Notes under the pieces: generated by a model
Database searches by the model: none
What the model was told of the DNA's origin: nothing
What the model saw: the letters and a program-made list of their open reading frames with translations, nothing else
NCBI GenBank assembly: GCA_022483465.1
Contig: JAKVNF010000004.1
Location: 43,501 to 107,500, forward strand
DNA length: 64,000 nucleotides
Source of the DNA: Lachnospiraceae bacterium
GTDB taxonomy: Bacteria; Bacillota; Clostridia; Lachnospirales; Lachnospiraceae
Reading direction: 5' to 3'
Translations under genes and position numbers: made by a program
Shown here: piece by piece, positions 37,741 to 46,920 of the stretch
Numbering within the stretch: the stretch's first letter is position 1
Layout of the letters: each line of letters opens with the position of its first letter

Positions 37741-38581
37741 GTGATTTTCATCCACTATCACCCCCGAAGAGCCAAGAAACTCAACACATCGGAATGCGGG
37801 CATCTGCTTGATATCGTCACCATGGCCAAGCGAAACTGCCGTGCATACGAGAAGCCCGCAGCACGATCTCCCGGACAGCGCGGGCGGCCCAGAAAGAAAG
37901 GCGCTCCAGTTGTCCTGAACGATCTCTTCAAGTCGTGTGCGGATGACTTCACCGAGAAGAACATGAAGCTATATGACGGCAACCGCGTGATTCGATATCT
38001 GTCCATTGATCTGCTCTGGGGGGCAGGGCATCTATCAGGAGATGCGCTTCGTTCTCGTTGTCTATGAAGATGGAAGACAGAGCATCCTCACATCGACGGA
38101 TACAAGTCTTCGCCCGGAGGCAATCATCAGGCTGTACTCCTATCGCTTCAAGATCGAGAGAAGTTTCCGGGAGTTCAAGCAGTAGTTCGGAGGTTTTGGG
38201 TATCACTTCTGGACACGCGCAGCCGGAAAGCTGAACCACTTCAAGCAAAAAGAAGAGCCGGACAGGATGGACCTGGTCCATAGTCCTGAGGACCAAAAGA
38301 AGGTGTTGTAGGCAATCGATGCAACCGAACGGTTTGTCCAGCTCTCGTGCCTTGCAATGGGGCTCACACAGATGATGATCTTCCGTGTTACAGACCCCAA
38401 GAAGATTCAGCCATGTCGATACCTCCGCACCTGCAGATCGGACAGAATCTCAGAAGCCACACTTCTTGTTTACCTGCGCCAGACGCTTTTATTGAGTTTG
38501 CTCTCCAAGCAAGATTCGAAGCTGGCAAACTTTATTCGGGAGTTCCGCCGGGGCAAAGACGATGTTGGCGAGGCCGCATGA
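37741..38581 (+). pseudogene. Remnant of an IS4-like transposase
   Basis: The reading LLDIVTMAKRNCRAYEKPA, RGRPRKKGAPVVLNDLF and RVIRYLSIDLLWG matches the middle of the transposase at 10317-11759 (there AIITKAKRNVIAYRQP, RGRPRKKGTPVKLNDLF and RHMYLDLLWG). The frame shifts near 38025, and a stop TAG interrupts REFKQ near 38184. A later stop follows KKVL near 38310. The end reads ISEATLLVYLRQTLLLSLLS, matching the intact relative's C-terminus. The N-terminal half is absent. Confidence 0.8.
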
Positions 38582-38621
38582 AGGAGCAAACCACTAAAAG
38601 TGGCGCAGATGTTGTAGTTTA

Positions 38622-38996
38622 GCTATATGGCTTTTAACGATTAATAAGTACAAGGGGCTATTGTTGCCCTATGGAAATTTGAGGTTGAACATCGAAGTTT
38701 CAACTCTTCAGTTATATATAACCATGTGCCGAAAACCACCGAAATTCTCGCCGCTTTCGCAGATTTTCCGTGCAATTTGGCCTTTGCTGTCTACCTGTAC
38801 AAAAAACTTGCGGTAAACTTGTCGGATTTTTTGCAATACTTTGGCTTTTCATAGGCAGGGTGCCGGTTTTTTGTTTTGTTTTTTGTATATATTGCTGTGA
38901 AATCACTTTTGTCTTATGATGAAGTAGGTCTTTTTTGATGCAGGAGGATCTTCCTCCGAAGATGCGTGCTTGGTCCTTGTGGCCAGGGAGGTAGAA
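38622..38996. other. Gap between transposon remnant and native gene
   Basis: The left side holds the end of the IS4-like remnant (AAGTTTCAACTCTTCAG near 38690). No gene is seen. A T-rich stretch at 38868-38895 and the palindrome GGAGGATCTTCCTCC (38943-38957) lie before the beta-helix gene. The palindrome could be an operator or leader hairpin; that is speculative. Confidence 0.4.
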
Positions 38997-40004
38997 ATGG
39001 AGATACGCTGCAATCGTCTGACGGGAAGCAGTCATGCGATACAGGATGCTATCGACGCGCTGCCGCCGGAGGGCGGCACGGTCACAGTCCCCGCAGGGGA
39101 CTGGCTCTGCGGCCCGCTGCGGCTGCGCAGCAGACTGACGCTGACGCTGGAAAAAGGGGCCCGCATCCTGTTTGAGGACACAGCCCGGGAAGCGCTGGCG
39201 GTGGAGGATGTGCTCGTCAACGGCAGTCCCCGGAAGATCCGTCTCCCCCTGATCTTCGCCCAGGACTGCGAGGACATCTACCTCACCGGCGCCGGCGTCA
39301 TCGTCGGCAGCACCGGGAAGACGCCGGAGGCAGCCGGCGAGCCCTTTTCCCCGTCGGTGCTCGGCTTCTTCCGCTGCCAGAGGATCGGCATCAAGGGCCT
39401 GACCATCCAGGATGCGCCCCAGTACGCGGTCTACCTGGGGGAGTGCGAGCAGGCGGCAGTCCGCAACTGTCGGATTCAGAGCTTCTCCCCCCGCGGCGGC
39501 GGCTTTGCCATCGACTCCTGCAGCGGCGTGCTGATCGACTCCTGCAGCACCGGCGCCGGGGCGGACGGGATCCGCATCGCCTCCACCCGTGCGGTCTGCC
39601 GGGATGTGGAGGTGCGCCGGTGCGTGTGCGACGGCGGCCGGTATGCGGTCTACGCGGGCAATCGCGGCCAGCACGGCTTTGAGAAGCTCTACGTCCACGA
39701 CTGCATCCTTCGAAACAGCGAGACCGGCATCCGCATCGACATGCCCGCCGGCGGGGAGGGCATCCTGCACGACGTGCGCTTTGAGTCCCTCCAGGTCGTC
39801 TCCATGCACGAGGAGGGGGTGCTGGTCACCGCCGGCAGCCAGGACGTGACCGAGCCCGAGGGCTTTGCCCTAAAGAACATCTACGGCTCCGCCGCCTCCG
39901 ACACCCCGGTGAACCTGACCGAGCTCCCCGCAAAGCTTTTGGACAAGATCCTGCTTCGCAACGTCCACGTGGACCGGGTTCCGGTCCTCGCGATGGAGAG
40001 CTGA
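38997..40004 (+). CDS. Beta-helix protein related to GH28/pectate lyases, atypical
   Basis: A 335-residue protein with the repeating short strands of a right-handed beta-helix: AIQDAIDALPPEGGTVTVPA (typical N-cap), VLGFFRCQRIGIKGLTIQ, YAVYLGECEQAAVRNCRI and KLYVHDCILRNSETGIRI. The canonical GH28 acids (an N-x-D, then a D-D) are not evident: the equivalent region reads TGAGADGIRIAS. There is no signal peptide. It may be a divergent glycosidase or a non-catalytic carbohydrate-binding beta-helix. ATG 38997 has GGGAGG. GC-rich codon use indicates a native gene, unlike the GH28 at 13-15 kb. Confidence 0.75.
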   Translation: MEIRCNRLTGSSHAIQDAIDALPPEGGTVTVPAGDWLCGPLRLRSRLTLTLEKGARILFEDTAREALAVEDVLVNGSPRKIRLPLIFAQDCEDIYLTGAGVIVGSTGKTPEAAGEPFSPSVLGFFRCQRIGIKGLTIQDAPQYAVYLGECEQAAVRNCRIQSFSPRGGGFAIDSCSGVLIDSCSTGAGADGIRIASTRAVCRDVEVRRCVCDGGRYAVYAGNRGQHGFEKLYVHDCILRNSETGIRIDMPAGGEGILHDVRFESLQVVSMHEEGVLVTAGSQDVTEPEGFALKNIYGSAASDTPVNLTELPAKLLDKILLRNVHVDRVPVLAMES

Positions 40005-40034
40005 ATTTTTCCTTTCCCATATTTACGAAAAGCA

Positions 40035-40072
40035 ACAGCGGTGCCGTCCGGAATGCCCGGACGGCACTGCTG
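40035..40072. terminator. Bidirectional terminator between convergent genes
   Basis: A long stem (CAGCGGTGCCGTCCGG pairing with CCGGACGGCACTGCTG) is followed by TTTTTAG on the plus strand. It sits between the beta-helix gene and the convergent LysR gene. Confidence 0.85.
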
Positions 40073-40075
40073 TTT

Positions 40076-40990
40076 TTAGTTTTCTTCCCGCTTGGTTCCC
40101 GTTGTCTTGCGGATCTCCTCCAGGTAGATCGTCCCGATCTCGGAGAGACGCACATCCTTGTGCCGCACATAGCCGATGTGCATCACCTGGGATTCCTTTA
40201 GGGGGATCGCGGCGTAGTCGCTGCCGTTGAGCTCCTCGGAGATGATGCCGGAGCAGAGGGTGTACCCGTTCAGGCCCACCATCAGGTTCAGCATCGTCGC
40301 CCGGTCATCCGCCTTGATGAGCCGCTTGTACTCCAGGGTGGAGAGCATCTCCTCCGCAAAGTAGAAGGAGTTGCTGTCCCCCTGTTCAAAGGACAGGCAG
40401 GGGTACTCCGCAAGCTCTGCCATGGAGATCTCCTTCTTCCCCGCCAGGGGATGCCCCTTCCAGAGGTAGACGTAGGTGTCGCAGGCAAAGAGCTCCGTGA
40501 ACACCAGGGAGTTCTCCGCAAAGATCTTGCGCAGCACCGGCTCGTTGAAGTCGGAGAGGTAGAGGATGCCCAGCTCCGAGGTCATGTTTTTGACGTTGTC
40601 GATGACCTGGCCGGTCCTGGTCTCGTGCATGGCGAACTCGTACTTGTCCATGCCGACCCGCTTGACGGTCTCCACGAAGGCCTTCACGGCAAAGCTGTAG
40701 TGCTGGGCCGAGACCGAGAACACCTTCTTGGCCTTCTTGCCGATGTAGCGGTCCTCCAGCAGGGCGTACTGCTCCACCACCTGCCGGGCAAAGCCGATGA
40801 ACTCCTTTCCCTCCGGGGTCAGGGAAATTCCGCGGTTGGAGCGAAGGAACAGCGTGATGCCGATCTCCTTCTCCAGGTCCTTCAGCACACCGGAGAGGTT
40901 GGGCTGGGAGACATAGAGCTTGCGGGCCGCCTCGTTGAGGGAGCCGCTGTCCGCGATGGTGATCACCTGCCGCAGCTGTTGCAGAGTCAT
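40076..40990 (-). CDS. LysR-family transcriptional regulator
   Basis: A 304-residue regulator with an N-terminal winged helix-turn-helix (residues 1-62, with SLNEAARKLYVSQPNLSGVL and the wing RSNRGISLTPEGKEF) and a C-terminal effector domain. The start MTLQQLRQVITIAD is well placed. It is convergent with the beta-helix gene and 19 bases from the Rrf2 gene, in the same direction. Effector and targets are unknown. It shows little similarity to the LysR at 8.1 kb outside the DNA-binding domain. Confidence 0.9.
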   Translation of the reverse strand: MTLQQLRQVITIADSGSLNEAARKLYVSQPNLSGVLKDLEKEIGITLFLRSNRGISLTPEGKEFIGFARQVVEQYALLEDRYIGKKAKKVFSVSAQHYSFAVKAFVETVKRVGMDKYEFAMHETRTGQVIDNVKNMTSELGILYLSDFNEPVLRKIFAENSLVFTELFACDTYVYLWKGHPLAGKKEISMAELAEYPCLSFEQGDSNSFYFAEEMLSTLEYKRLIKADDRATMLNLMVGLNGYTLCSGIISEELNGSDYAAIPLKESQVMHIGYVRHKDVRLSEIGTIYLEEIRKTTGTKREEN

Positions 40991-41009
40991 GATGGCCTCC
41001 TATCCCCGG

Positions 41010-41414
41010 CTAGATACAGTAGTCATTGCCCACCAGCTCCTGCCGGGATGCCGCGAGCTTTGCCAGCGTGACGCTGTCCACGTATTGATCAATCACCTGG
41101 TTGAACCCGTCCCAGTAGCTCTGGAGCGGATCTCCCTCCTCCGGGCCCGGGTGCAGGGGCCCCTCCAGGGCCCGCAGGATATCCCCGGAGGTGATCTCCT
41201 CCGGGTCCTTTGCCAGGCGGTAGCCGCCCCGGGTTCCCCGCTGGCTGCGCACCAGTCCCGCCCGGGAGAGGGCGGAGACGATCTGCTCCAGGTACTTCTG
41301 GGTGACGCCGGTGCGCTCCGACACGTCCATCAGCGAGATGTAATTTCCACTGTCATACATGGCCAGATCCAGCATCAGGAGCAGGCCGTATTTTCCCTTT
41401 GACGATATCTTCAT
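41010..41414 (-). CDS. Rrf2-family transcriptional regulator
   Basis: A 134-residue winged-helix regulator. It starts with the family signature MKISSKGKYGLLLMLDLAM and contains the recognition helix SERTGVTQKYLEQIVSALSRAG and the wing RGTRGGYRLAKDPEEI. The three clustered cysteines that hold an iron-sulfur cluster in IscR/NsrR are absent; the only Cys is near the C-terminus. That points to a CymR-like, cluster-free regulator of cysteine metabolism or another signal, but this is inference. It lies upstream of the LysR gene and may be co-transcribed with it. Confidence 0.9.
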   Translation of the reverse strand: MKISSKGKYGLLLMLDLAMYDSGNYISLMDVSERTGVTQKYLEQIVSALSRAGLVRSQRGTRGGYRLAKDPEEITSGDILRALEGPLHPGPEEGDPLQSYWDGFNQVIDQYVDSVTLAKLAASRQELVGNDYCI

Positions 41415-41672
41415 GTTGGCCTCGATCTTCCTACTTCGTTTTCATACTAATCATATAGGTTATCGAAACTATACCGTACTTCCCCGTGTGCTGTCAATCG
41501 CCTCCACCCGTAAAACGGGTGGTTCGGGATGCGGGCTATAAGCCCGCTTTACTAGCCAGCGCCTAAAGACGCTGGCTTTCGCTTTAAAGGCCCTTGGGAG
41601 CTTTCGCTCCCTCGGGCTCCGCTCAAGCCTCTTTTGCTTTTATCACCTGGCCGCCCCTAAAGGGGCGGTTTT

Positions 41673-42471
41673 TTACGTCCTTTCTTGTGGATCCTTTCCA
41701 GGCTTCGCCCCGAAAGGATCCTCGTACTCCTTCACACTCATCTTATCCTGCAGGATGTCTGCTCTCTCCTGATCCCGGATATACTTCTTTACCGTCGCAT
41801 CGTTTAATCCCACCGTGCTGACATAATACCCCTCAGACCAAAAGTGCCGGTTCCCAAACTTGTATTTCAGATTTGCGTGCCGGTCAAACATCATGAGCGA
41901 ACTTTTCCCCTTCAAGTAACCCATAAACGAGGCTACGCTGATCTTTGGCGGAATGCTTACCAGCATATGCACATGATCTGGCATGAGATGCCCCTCTATG
42001 ATTTCCACTCCTTTGTATGCGCATAGATCATGCAGTATCTCCGCAAGGTCCTTCCTGTATTGATTGTAAATTATTGGCGTTAGTAAAGAACCGGGTTGAT
42101 GGGTTCCATACCACAACCTCCATGGTGAACTCTCGACGCGATAATGTCCGATGAAGATATAGAATCCCCATTTGGAGCTCTTTTCTTCTCCGCATAATGC
42201 CTATCTTGTTATTTATAGTCACATACTCGGCAAGTGAGTGTATGTGTTTAGGCAATCTAGGTGATGCTTTGTTACATGATGCAACACAGCACGGATAGGA
42301 GTGTACCCAGCTCGAGCTCAAAGTGAGGTATTAGTGGTCTCATGCTAGGCGATCGCTTATCAACCCGTTTCTTAACTAACGCCAAATTATTTTTCGCCTA
42401 TACTTCGGAGTGAAGACGATATGGTATTTGCACAACCATTTTGTGTGTGCTGCACTATTAGCCTTCGGCAT
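41673..42471 (-). pseudogene. tnpA: IS200-type transposase TnpA, split by repeat copy 4
   Basis: The start (ATG 42471) reads MPKANSAAHTKWLCKYHIVF, then TPKYRRKII. The 308-bp element follows, and the frame resumes as YNQYRKDLAEILHDLCAYKG with the HUH motif DHVHM, FGNRHFWSEGYYVSTVG and NDATVKKYI. Removing the element and one AAATTATT copy restores the frame. It is homologous to the intact tnpA at 6.6-7.1 kb. Presumably inactive. Confidence 0.88.
42076..42383 (-). repeat. 308-bp inverted-repeat element, copy 4
   Basis: Same length and ends as the other copies, oriented like the tnpA gene it interrupts. The flanking direct repeat is AAATTATT (8 bp). Confidence 0.92.
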
Positions 42472-42610
42472 CTAAATCACCTTTCCTTTCATCAATGGTG
42501 GCTTGAGCACCTCTATTGTAAGGAAAGGTGATTTATTTGTATAACCTCTTACTCTCACCCGCACAGCGGGTGGTTTACTGCTTCGCAAGGATTCGCTTAC
42601 TTCGTGAATA

Positions 42611-43050
42611 TTCCGGACGTTTGGGCCCAGTCTTCCGCGAGTCAGAGCCACTTTTCCGTTCATCGTTGAATCGGCGTTTCCAGATTGACAGAGCCACCTA
42701 TCCGATGCTCAGAGCATAGCACTTTCCGCAGGTCTGCCAGGCTTCCACACTTGGGAGCATACCCAATTCCGCAGACAGAGCAGATGTTTCACATGCGAGA
42801 GCATCTATTCCGACGGTCAGCGCATTGTTTCCTTCCGCCATTCAGATCATCATCGGTTCCGATTTTCAGAGCAGTTCTGCTTTCCGCAGTGAGGGCATGA
42901 ATTCCGAAGATCGGAGCCATTTCTATTTCACATCTCAGAGCAATTCTTCCGCATTCGGAGCATGCTTTCCGCTGCATGTTTCCAGTAGCATTCCGGCTTT
43001 TGAGCATGGCTTCCATAAGGAGAGCCATCGGATTTCGACATTTCAGATGC
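42611..43050. repeat. Degenerate tandem array of ~22-bp units
   Basis: About 20 units of the form TTCCG, 4-6 bases, CAGAGC (or GGAGC/GAGAGC), then 5-8 bases. TTCCG-like starts are at 42611, 42633, 42654, 42678, 42700, 42724, 42743, 42767, 42787, 42808, 42833, 42857, 42882, 42902, 42926, 42947, 42967, 42991, 43011 and 43033, a mean step of 22.2 bp. The second box starts 9-11 bases after the first in most units. The steps are not multiples of three, so a maintained coding repeat is unlikely. No matching array is seen elsewhere in the window. Function unknown. Confidence 0.7.
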
Positions 43051-43228
43051 AGAAGCACGCAATTATCAAGCTTTCTCTATAGATAACTATTCTACAGAAT
43101 CAAATCAGTATATACTGATTGTATCAGCGCAAAAAAAGAAGAAAGGTCCAAGCTCAGCCAGCTGCCCTTTCTTCAACGCATCACAACTGTTACCAGCAGT
43201 TGTGAATCATCCTTTTGAGGACAGCCCT

Positions 43229-43786
43229 ATGATAGCCGAATACCAGAACAAATTCAATTCTGCGATAGTGGAGACACTCCTTGACATGGACGCCAGGTCA
43301 CAGTCTTCGCTTGAGCATCTCATAAACGTTGTCGGGCAGAACCAATACGACCGCGGAGTGATCACGACCGATCCGGCAACCTCGATTATGCCCATGAGGG
43401 TCTCAATACCAAGACGCTATTCGCGTGCAACGGGCAAGCGTTACACCATGCTTCCCTGCTTTCTGCTCCCGCACTATCAATACACCAAATCGTTCATCTT
43501 CCTTACTCTTTACTGCTACAAGTGCAGGCGGTGCCAATCGGTGCGGGATCTCTGCAGCCGGACGGGAATCGCGGTTACAACCCTGTACCGCTGGAAAGCC
43601 GCCTTTATGCAGGACCTGAATTGTCTGATTCTCCGGTCTCTTCTGATTGTGATCAGATCAAGACAGATTGCACCGCATCCGGCGCATACCAGATGCCGAA
43701 CGACTGTTCTGTGCCAGATAACGGTAACTGACAGCCTTCTGACCCTCCGATATCATGATAGTGAGCCTAAAACGAAGACGCTTTAG
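43229..43786 (+). CDS. Hypothetical protein with helix-turn-helix segment, possible transposon remnant
   Basis: The ATG at 43229 (MIAEYQNKFNSAIVETLLDM) follows GAGGAC. The middle reads IPRRYSRATGKRYTMLPCFL and LPHYQYTKSFIFLTLY, then VRDLCSRTGIAVTTLYRWKA, which looks like a helix-turn-helix. The last 50 residues look unconstrained, so the gene may be cut or frameshifted by the IS21 insertion downstream. The layout resembles small DNA-binding proteins that accompany DDE elements, but I do not recognise it firmly. A palindrome CACAACTG/CAGTTGTG lies upstream at 43186-43207. Confidence 0.45.
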   Translation: MIAEYQNKFNSAIVETLLDMDARSQSSLEHLINVVGQNQYDRGVITTDPATSIMPMRVSIPRRYSRATGKRYTMLPCFLLPHYQYTKSFIFLTLYCYKCRRCQSVRDLCSRTGIAVTTLYRWKAAFMQDLNCLILRSLLIVIRSRQIAPHPAHTRCRTTVLCQITVTDSLLTLRYHDSEPKTKTL

Positions 43787-44835
43787 GTCCGCTCACTGCA
43801 GTGACAACACCTATAAGACCAACTGGCCGGTAACCAGTCTGTATAATCGACTTCTCTGGCTGATGAAGCCTGGTTGAAGTGCGTTCATGGAAAGGAGGCG
43901 CTCATGGCCAGGAAAATCCCGGTCAAAATAATTGTTCAGCTGAAGGATGCAGGCATATCCCAACGCATGATCGCTTGTACAAGAAAGGTCTCCCGAAACT
44001 CGGTATCAGAAGTCTTTCGTATCGCGGATTCGGAGGAAATTCACTACCAGGATATAAGCACGCTGGATGATGCCGCTGTCTACAAAAAGTTCTTCCCCAA
44101 CAAGGACGCTGACAGTGCTGCTTTTGCTGTACCGGACTACGAATACATTCACAATGAGCTGCGCAGGAAAGATGTCACCATGGCATTGCTCTATCAGGAA
44201 TACCTCGCCAAGTGCAATTCAGAGGGGCTGCTTCCTGTCGGAAAAACCAAGTTTTACGATGATTACGATGAATTTACCCGTCTGAACGAACTGACCAACC
44301 ACCTTGATCATAAGCCCGGGGAGGCGGTCCAGGTGGACTGGGCAGGCGATACCATGCATTACACCGCCCTGGACGAAAAGAAACAGGTTAAGGTCTATCT
44401 CTTCGTTGTGGCGCTTCCATACTCCATGCATGCGTACCTGGAGCCCTGCGGTGACATGAAGATGGATACCTTCATCCTCGCCCAGGTGCACATGTTCAAT
44501 TACTTCGGCGGAGTCACCCGAAAGATCATCTGTGACAACCTCAAGGCCGGTGTCGTGGAGCATCCCAGGGAAGGAGAAATCGTCCTTACAGACCTGTACG
44601 AATCCTTTGGAGAGTACTACTGCTGTGCAATCATGCCGGCAGGGGTCAGAAAACCGAAGCAAAAGAGTTCTGCAGAGGGATCGGTCAACACGCTTGCGAA
44701 TTCGTTTATCGGTGCGACGAGGAACAAAGAGTATCACTCCCTGGAGGAGATCAAGGAGGATGCCAGGAAGTGGCTCGAGGCATTTAACCGTAAACCCTTT
44801 CAGAAACGCGAGGGCTCCCGGTACGAGGTATTCAT

Positions 44836-46802
44836 GATTCGCCCTTCATAAGCCCCGGCTTTTGACGTTACCAGAGCAAGAATAAGTGCTTTTGATGCAA
44901 GACATGCATCGGATTACGCCAATTTTGCGGAAAATCGGCGGTATTTCGGCTCTTTTTGAGCCTCTTTTCGATCCCTTTTAGCGGTGATTCCGCAAAAAGG
45001 GCAGAATGCCACCTTAAAGCGCCAAGAGGATTTTTTCAGATTCCTCAGGCGTGAGGGAACCCAGGTATTTTTGCAGCTTCTCGAGGTTGTATGACAGAAG
45101 TGACGTCCACACCCACATTGACGATCGGATGAGACCAAACACCGGAATCTCATCCAGGCGGTACTTTCTGCGGAGCACAGACATCACGCCTTCAATCCCG
45201 TTGCGCTTGCGGGCCATTGCCTTGGCAAGGTCGGTCCCAAGAAATCGGACTGTCCTTGCGCGGGCGATTGTCTTCAGACTGATGCGGACGATGGTCAGCG
45301 GCTTGCGCTTCAGGTCATGTCCCTTGCAGTATGGTGCATATGGGCAGCCTGTGCACTGGCTCTTCAGGAACGCCAGCTTGAACTGCTCCCGTTTCTCGTC
45401 CCATGTGCAGGTGTACGGCTGATATCCCTTCGGGCACTTCAGTACAGACTTTCCGTCTTCGCTGACCTCGAAGTCGGCCAGATGCTCATCAGGAATTTTG
45501 CCGGTGAGACTTGTCGTGAACAGATTCACGTTTTTCTCCCCGGCAAGTTTGCCTGCTTCATCGCCGGAATACCCGCCGTCTGCGATCTCGGTCCGCTTCT
45601 GTCCGTCATCAGGAAGGGAGTCGAGGTGTTTCTTCACCATGACGCTGTCGGACACGTTGTTCGGCTGGTAATCCGCATTGGTCAGGATTCCGTTGCCATT
45701 GCCGTCGATGGTCTCCTCAACATTGAGAGTATAGCCATGGTGCGGACCGCGCTTGTTGCGGTAGGTCTCTTCAACATCATACGGATTCTGCACGCTGTCC
45801 GGGGCGATGTCCTTTTTGTCTTTGGGACGGCGGGCCCCATTTTTATCGATGTAGGACTGCTCTTCGAGAACCCGGAAGAAGACCTTGCAGGCAGGAGCAT
45901 CCTGCAGCGTCTCGATTCCGCTGACCGTCTTTGCCAGGCGGTCCATGTCGGATATCAGCTCATTCGTTTTTTGTATTTGGAGGCCGGCGCGCTTGTCGGC
46001 ATCTCCCTTGAAATAGAGTGAGGCATTCTTATCGTCCGCCTCAAGGTAGTGCTTCATAGAGTCCGGGATAATCGCCTTCAGGCCGCTCTTCACCAGCAGT
46101 CTCAGCAGCACCTGGATGGTTGTGTACAGAATCTCTACTCTGGGCATGACCTTTGCATGCGCTTCGACCATCATGGAGTCCATGCGGGCAAGAATGGAGC
46201 GGTCTGCATCCGCCTCCTCTTCCTTCTCGCTGATCGGCTTGGGAAGGAGCGGCATAGCCTCTGCGATCTTTTGGGAGATCCGGACGTACTCATCTTTGAC
46301 CAGATCGCAGCCGTTTGTCTCGTCGTACTCGGCGACTTTCCTGCGGAACCTGGAGAGGGATACCAGTGACAGCGGCTGGCTGTCTGCATCCGTTGTATGG
46401 AGGGCATACTGGAATTCCACTGCTCCGCACCGGATCAGTTCTATCAGGACCTCATCCGAGAGACCATACATCCGCTTCAGGACGAGAGCACAGAAGTAGA
46501 TACGGATCGGAATGTTGGGGCGGGAGCCCTTGTCATCGCTGAACAAAGCGGCGAACCTGCTCTCATCAACATTCGGGTAGATAACCTGCCCAACCATCCA
46601 GGCTCTGGACTTTTCCACCGCCGACCTTGTCTGGCTGCCAGCGGTAAGGTAACGGTCATTAAGAGACATCTGATGATCCTGTGTTTCGCGAAACATGGGG
46701 CATCTCCAATCATAAAAGATACGCTACTGCTTATAGAACGTATATAACACTATCGATTATGACTGTCAATAGATTATTTTATTGGCTTTTGAAAGGTGAA
46801 TC
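44836..46802. mobile_element. IS1182-family element, copy 2
   Basis: A 1967-bp element with the same ends as copy 1, in opposite orientation, flanked by ATTCAT (44830-44835 and 46803-46808). It lies inside istA. Confidence 0.93.
45014..46696 (-). CDS. IS1182-family transposase (copy 2)
   Basis: The 560-residue product is identical to that of copy 1 at 21835-23517, including the DUF772-like N-terminal domain, the DGGYSGDEA acidic segment and the CTGCPYAPYC cysteines. It is on the minus strand, antisense to the istA gene it interrupts. The matching sequence extends through both non-coding ends, which supports a very recent common origin. Confidence 0.93.
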   Translation of the reverse strand: MFRETQDHQMSLNDRYLTAGSQTRSAVEKSRAWMVGQVIYPNVDESRFAALFSDDKGSRPNIPIRIYFCALVLKRMYGLSDEVLIELIRCGAVEFQYALHTTDADSQPLSLVSLSRFRRKVAEYDETNGCDLVKDEYVRISQKIAEAMPLLPKPISEKEEEADADRSILARMDSMMVEAHAKVMPRVEILYTTIQVLLRLLVKSGLKAIIPDSMKHYLEADDKNASLYFKGDADKRAGLQIQKTNELISDMDRLAKTVSGIETLQDAPACKVFFRVLEEQSYIDKNGARRPKDKKDIAPDSVQNPYDVEETYRNKRGPHHGYTLNVEETIDGNGNGILTNADYQPNNVSDSVMVKKHLDSLPDDGQKRTEIADGGYSGDEAGKLAGEKNVNLFTTSLTGKIPDEHLADFEVSEDGKSVLKCPKGYQPYTCTWDEKREQFKLAFLKSQCTGCPYAPYCKGHDLKRKPLTIVRISLKTIARARTVRFLGTDLAKAMARKRNGIEGVMSVLRRKYRLDEIPVFGLIRSSMWVWTSLLSYNLEKLQKYLGSLTPEESEKILLAL

Positions 46803-46861
46803 ATTCATGAGTGAGGAGAAGGGAGAGCCTTAACTTCCAGCGGGGTGATGACTTTACAAAG

Positions 46862-46899
46862 CGGCCCAGAGGCAATTCCAACGTTTTGCCTCTGGGCCG
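46862..46899. terminator. Hairpin at the left end of the IS1634-like element
   Basis: CGGCCCAGAGGCAA pairs with TTGCCTCTGGGCCG. On the plus strand it is followed by TACTTTTTCATTTTT, so it would stop transcription entering from istA; it also lies after the element's own genes. Confidence 0.7.
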
Positions 46900-46920
46900 T
46901 ACTTTTTCATTTTTGGAGCT

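Larger units (their letters stand above)
41504..42573. mobile_element. IS200/IS605-family element B (tnpA only)
   Basis: End hairpins CCACCCGT-AAA-ACGGGTGG (41504-41522) and CACCCGC-ACA-GCGGGTGG (42556-42573) bracket a tnpA gene that is split by a 308-bp repeat. Additional internal hairpins include CCGCCCC-TAAA-GGGGCGG followed by TTTTTT near 41652. Exact ends are approximate. There is no tnpB. Confidence 0.7.

Noticed and set aside
42611..43050. CRISPR array
   Set aside because: Units average 22 bp with no conserved long repeat separated by unique spacers, and there are no cas genes nearby.
42789..43058. Minus-strand 90-codon frame over the degenerate array
   Set aside because: Unit steps are mostly not multiples of three, so the repeat does not keep frame; there is no clear start site.
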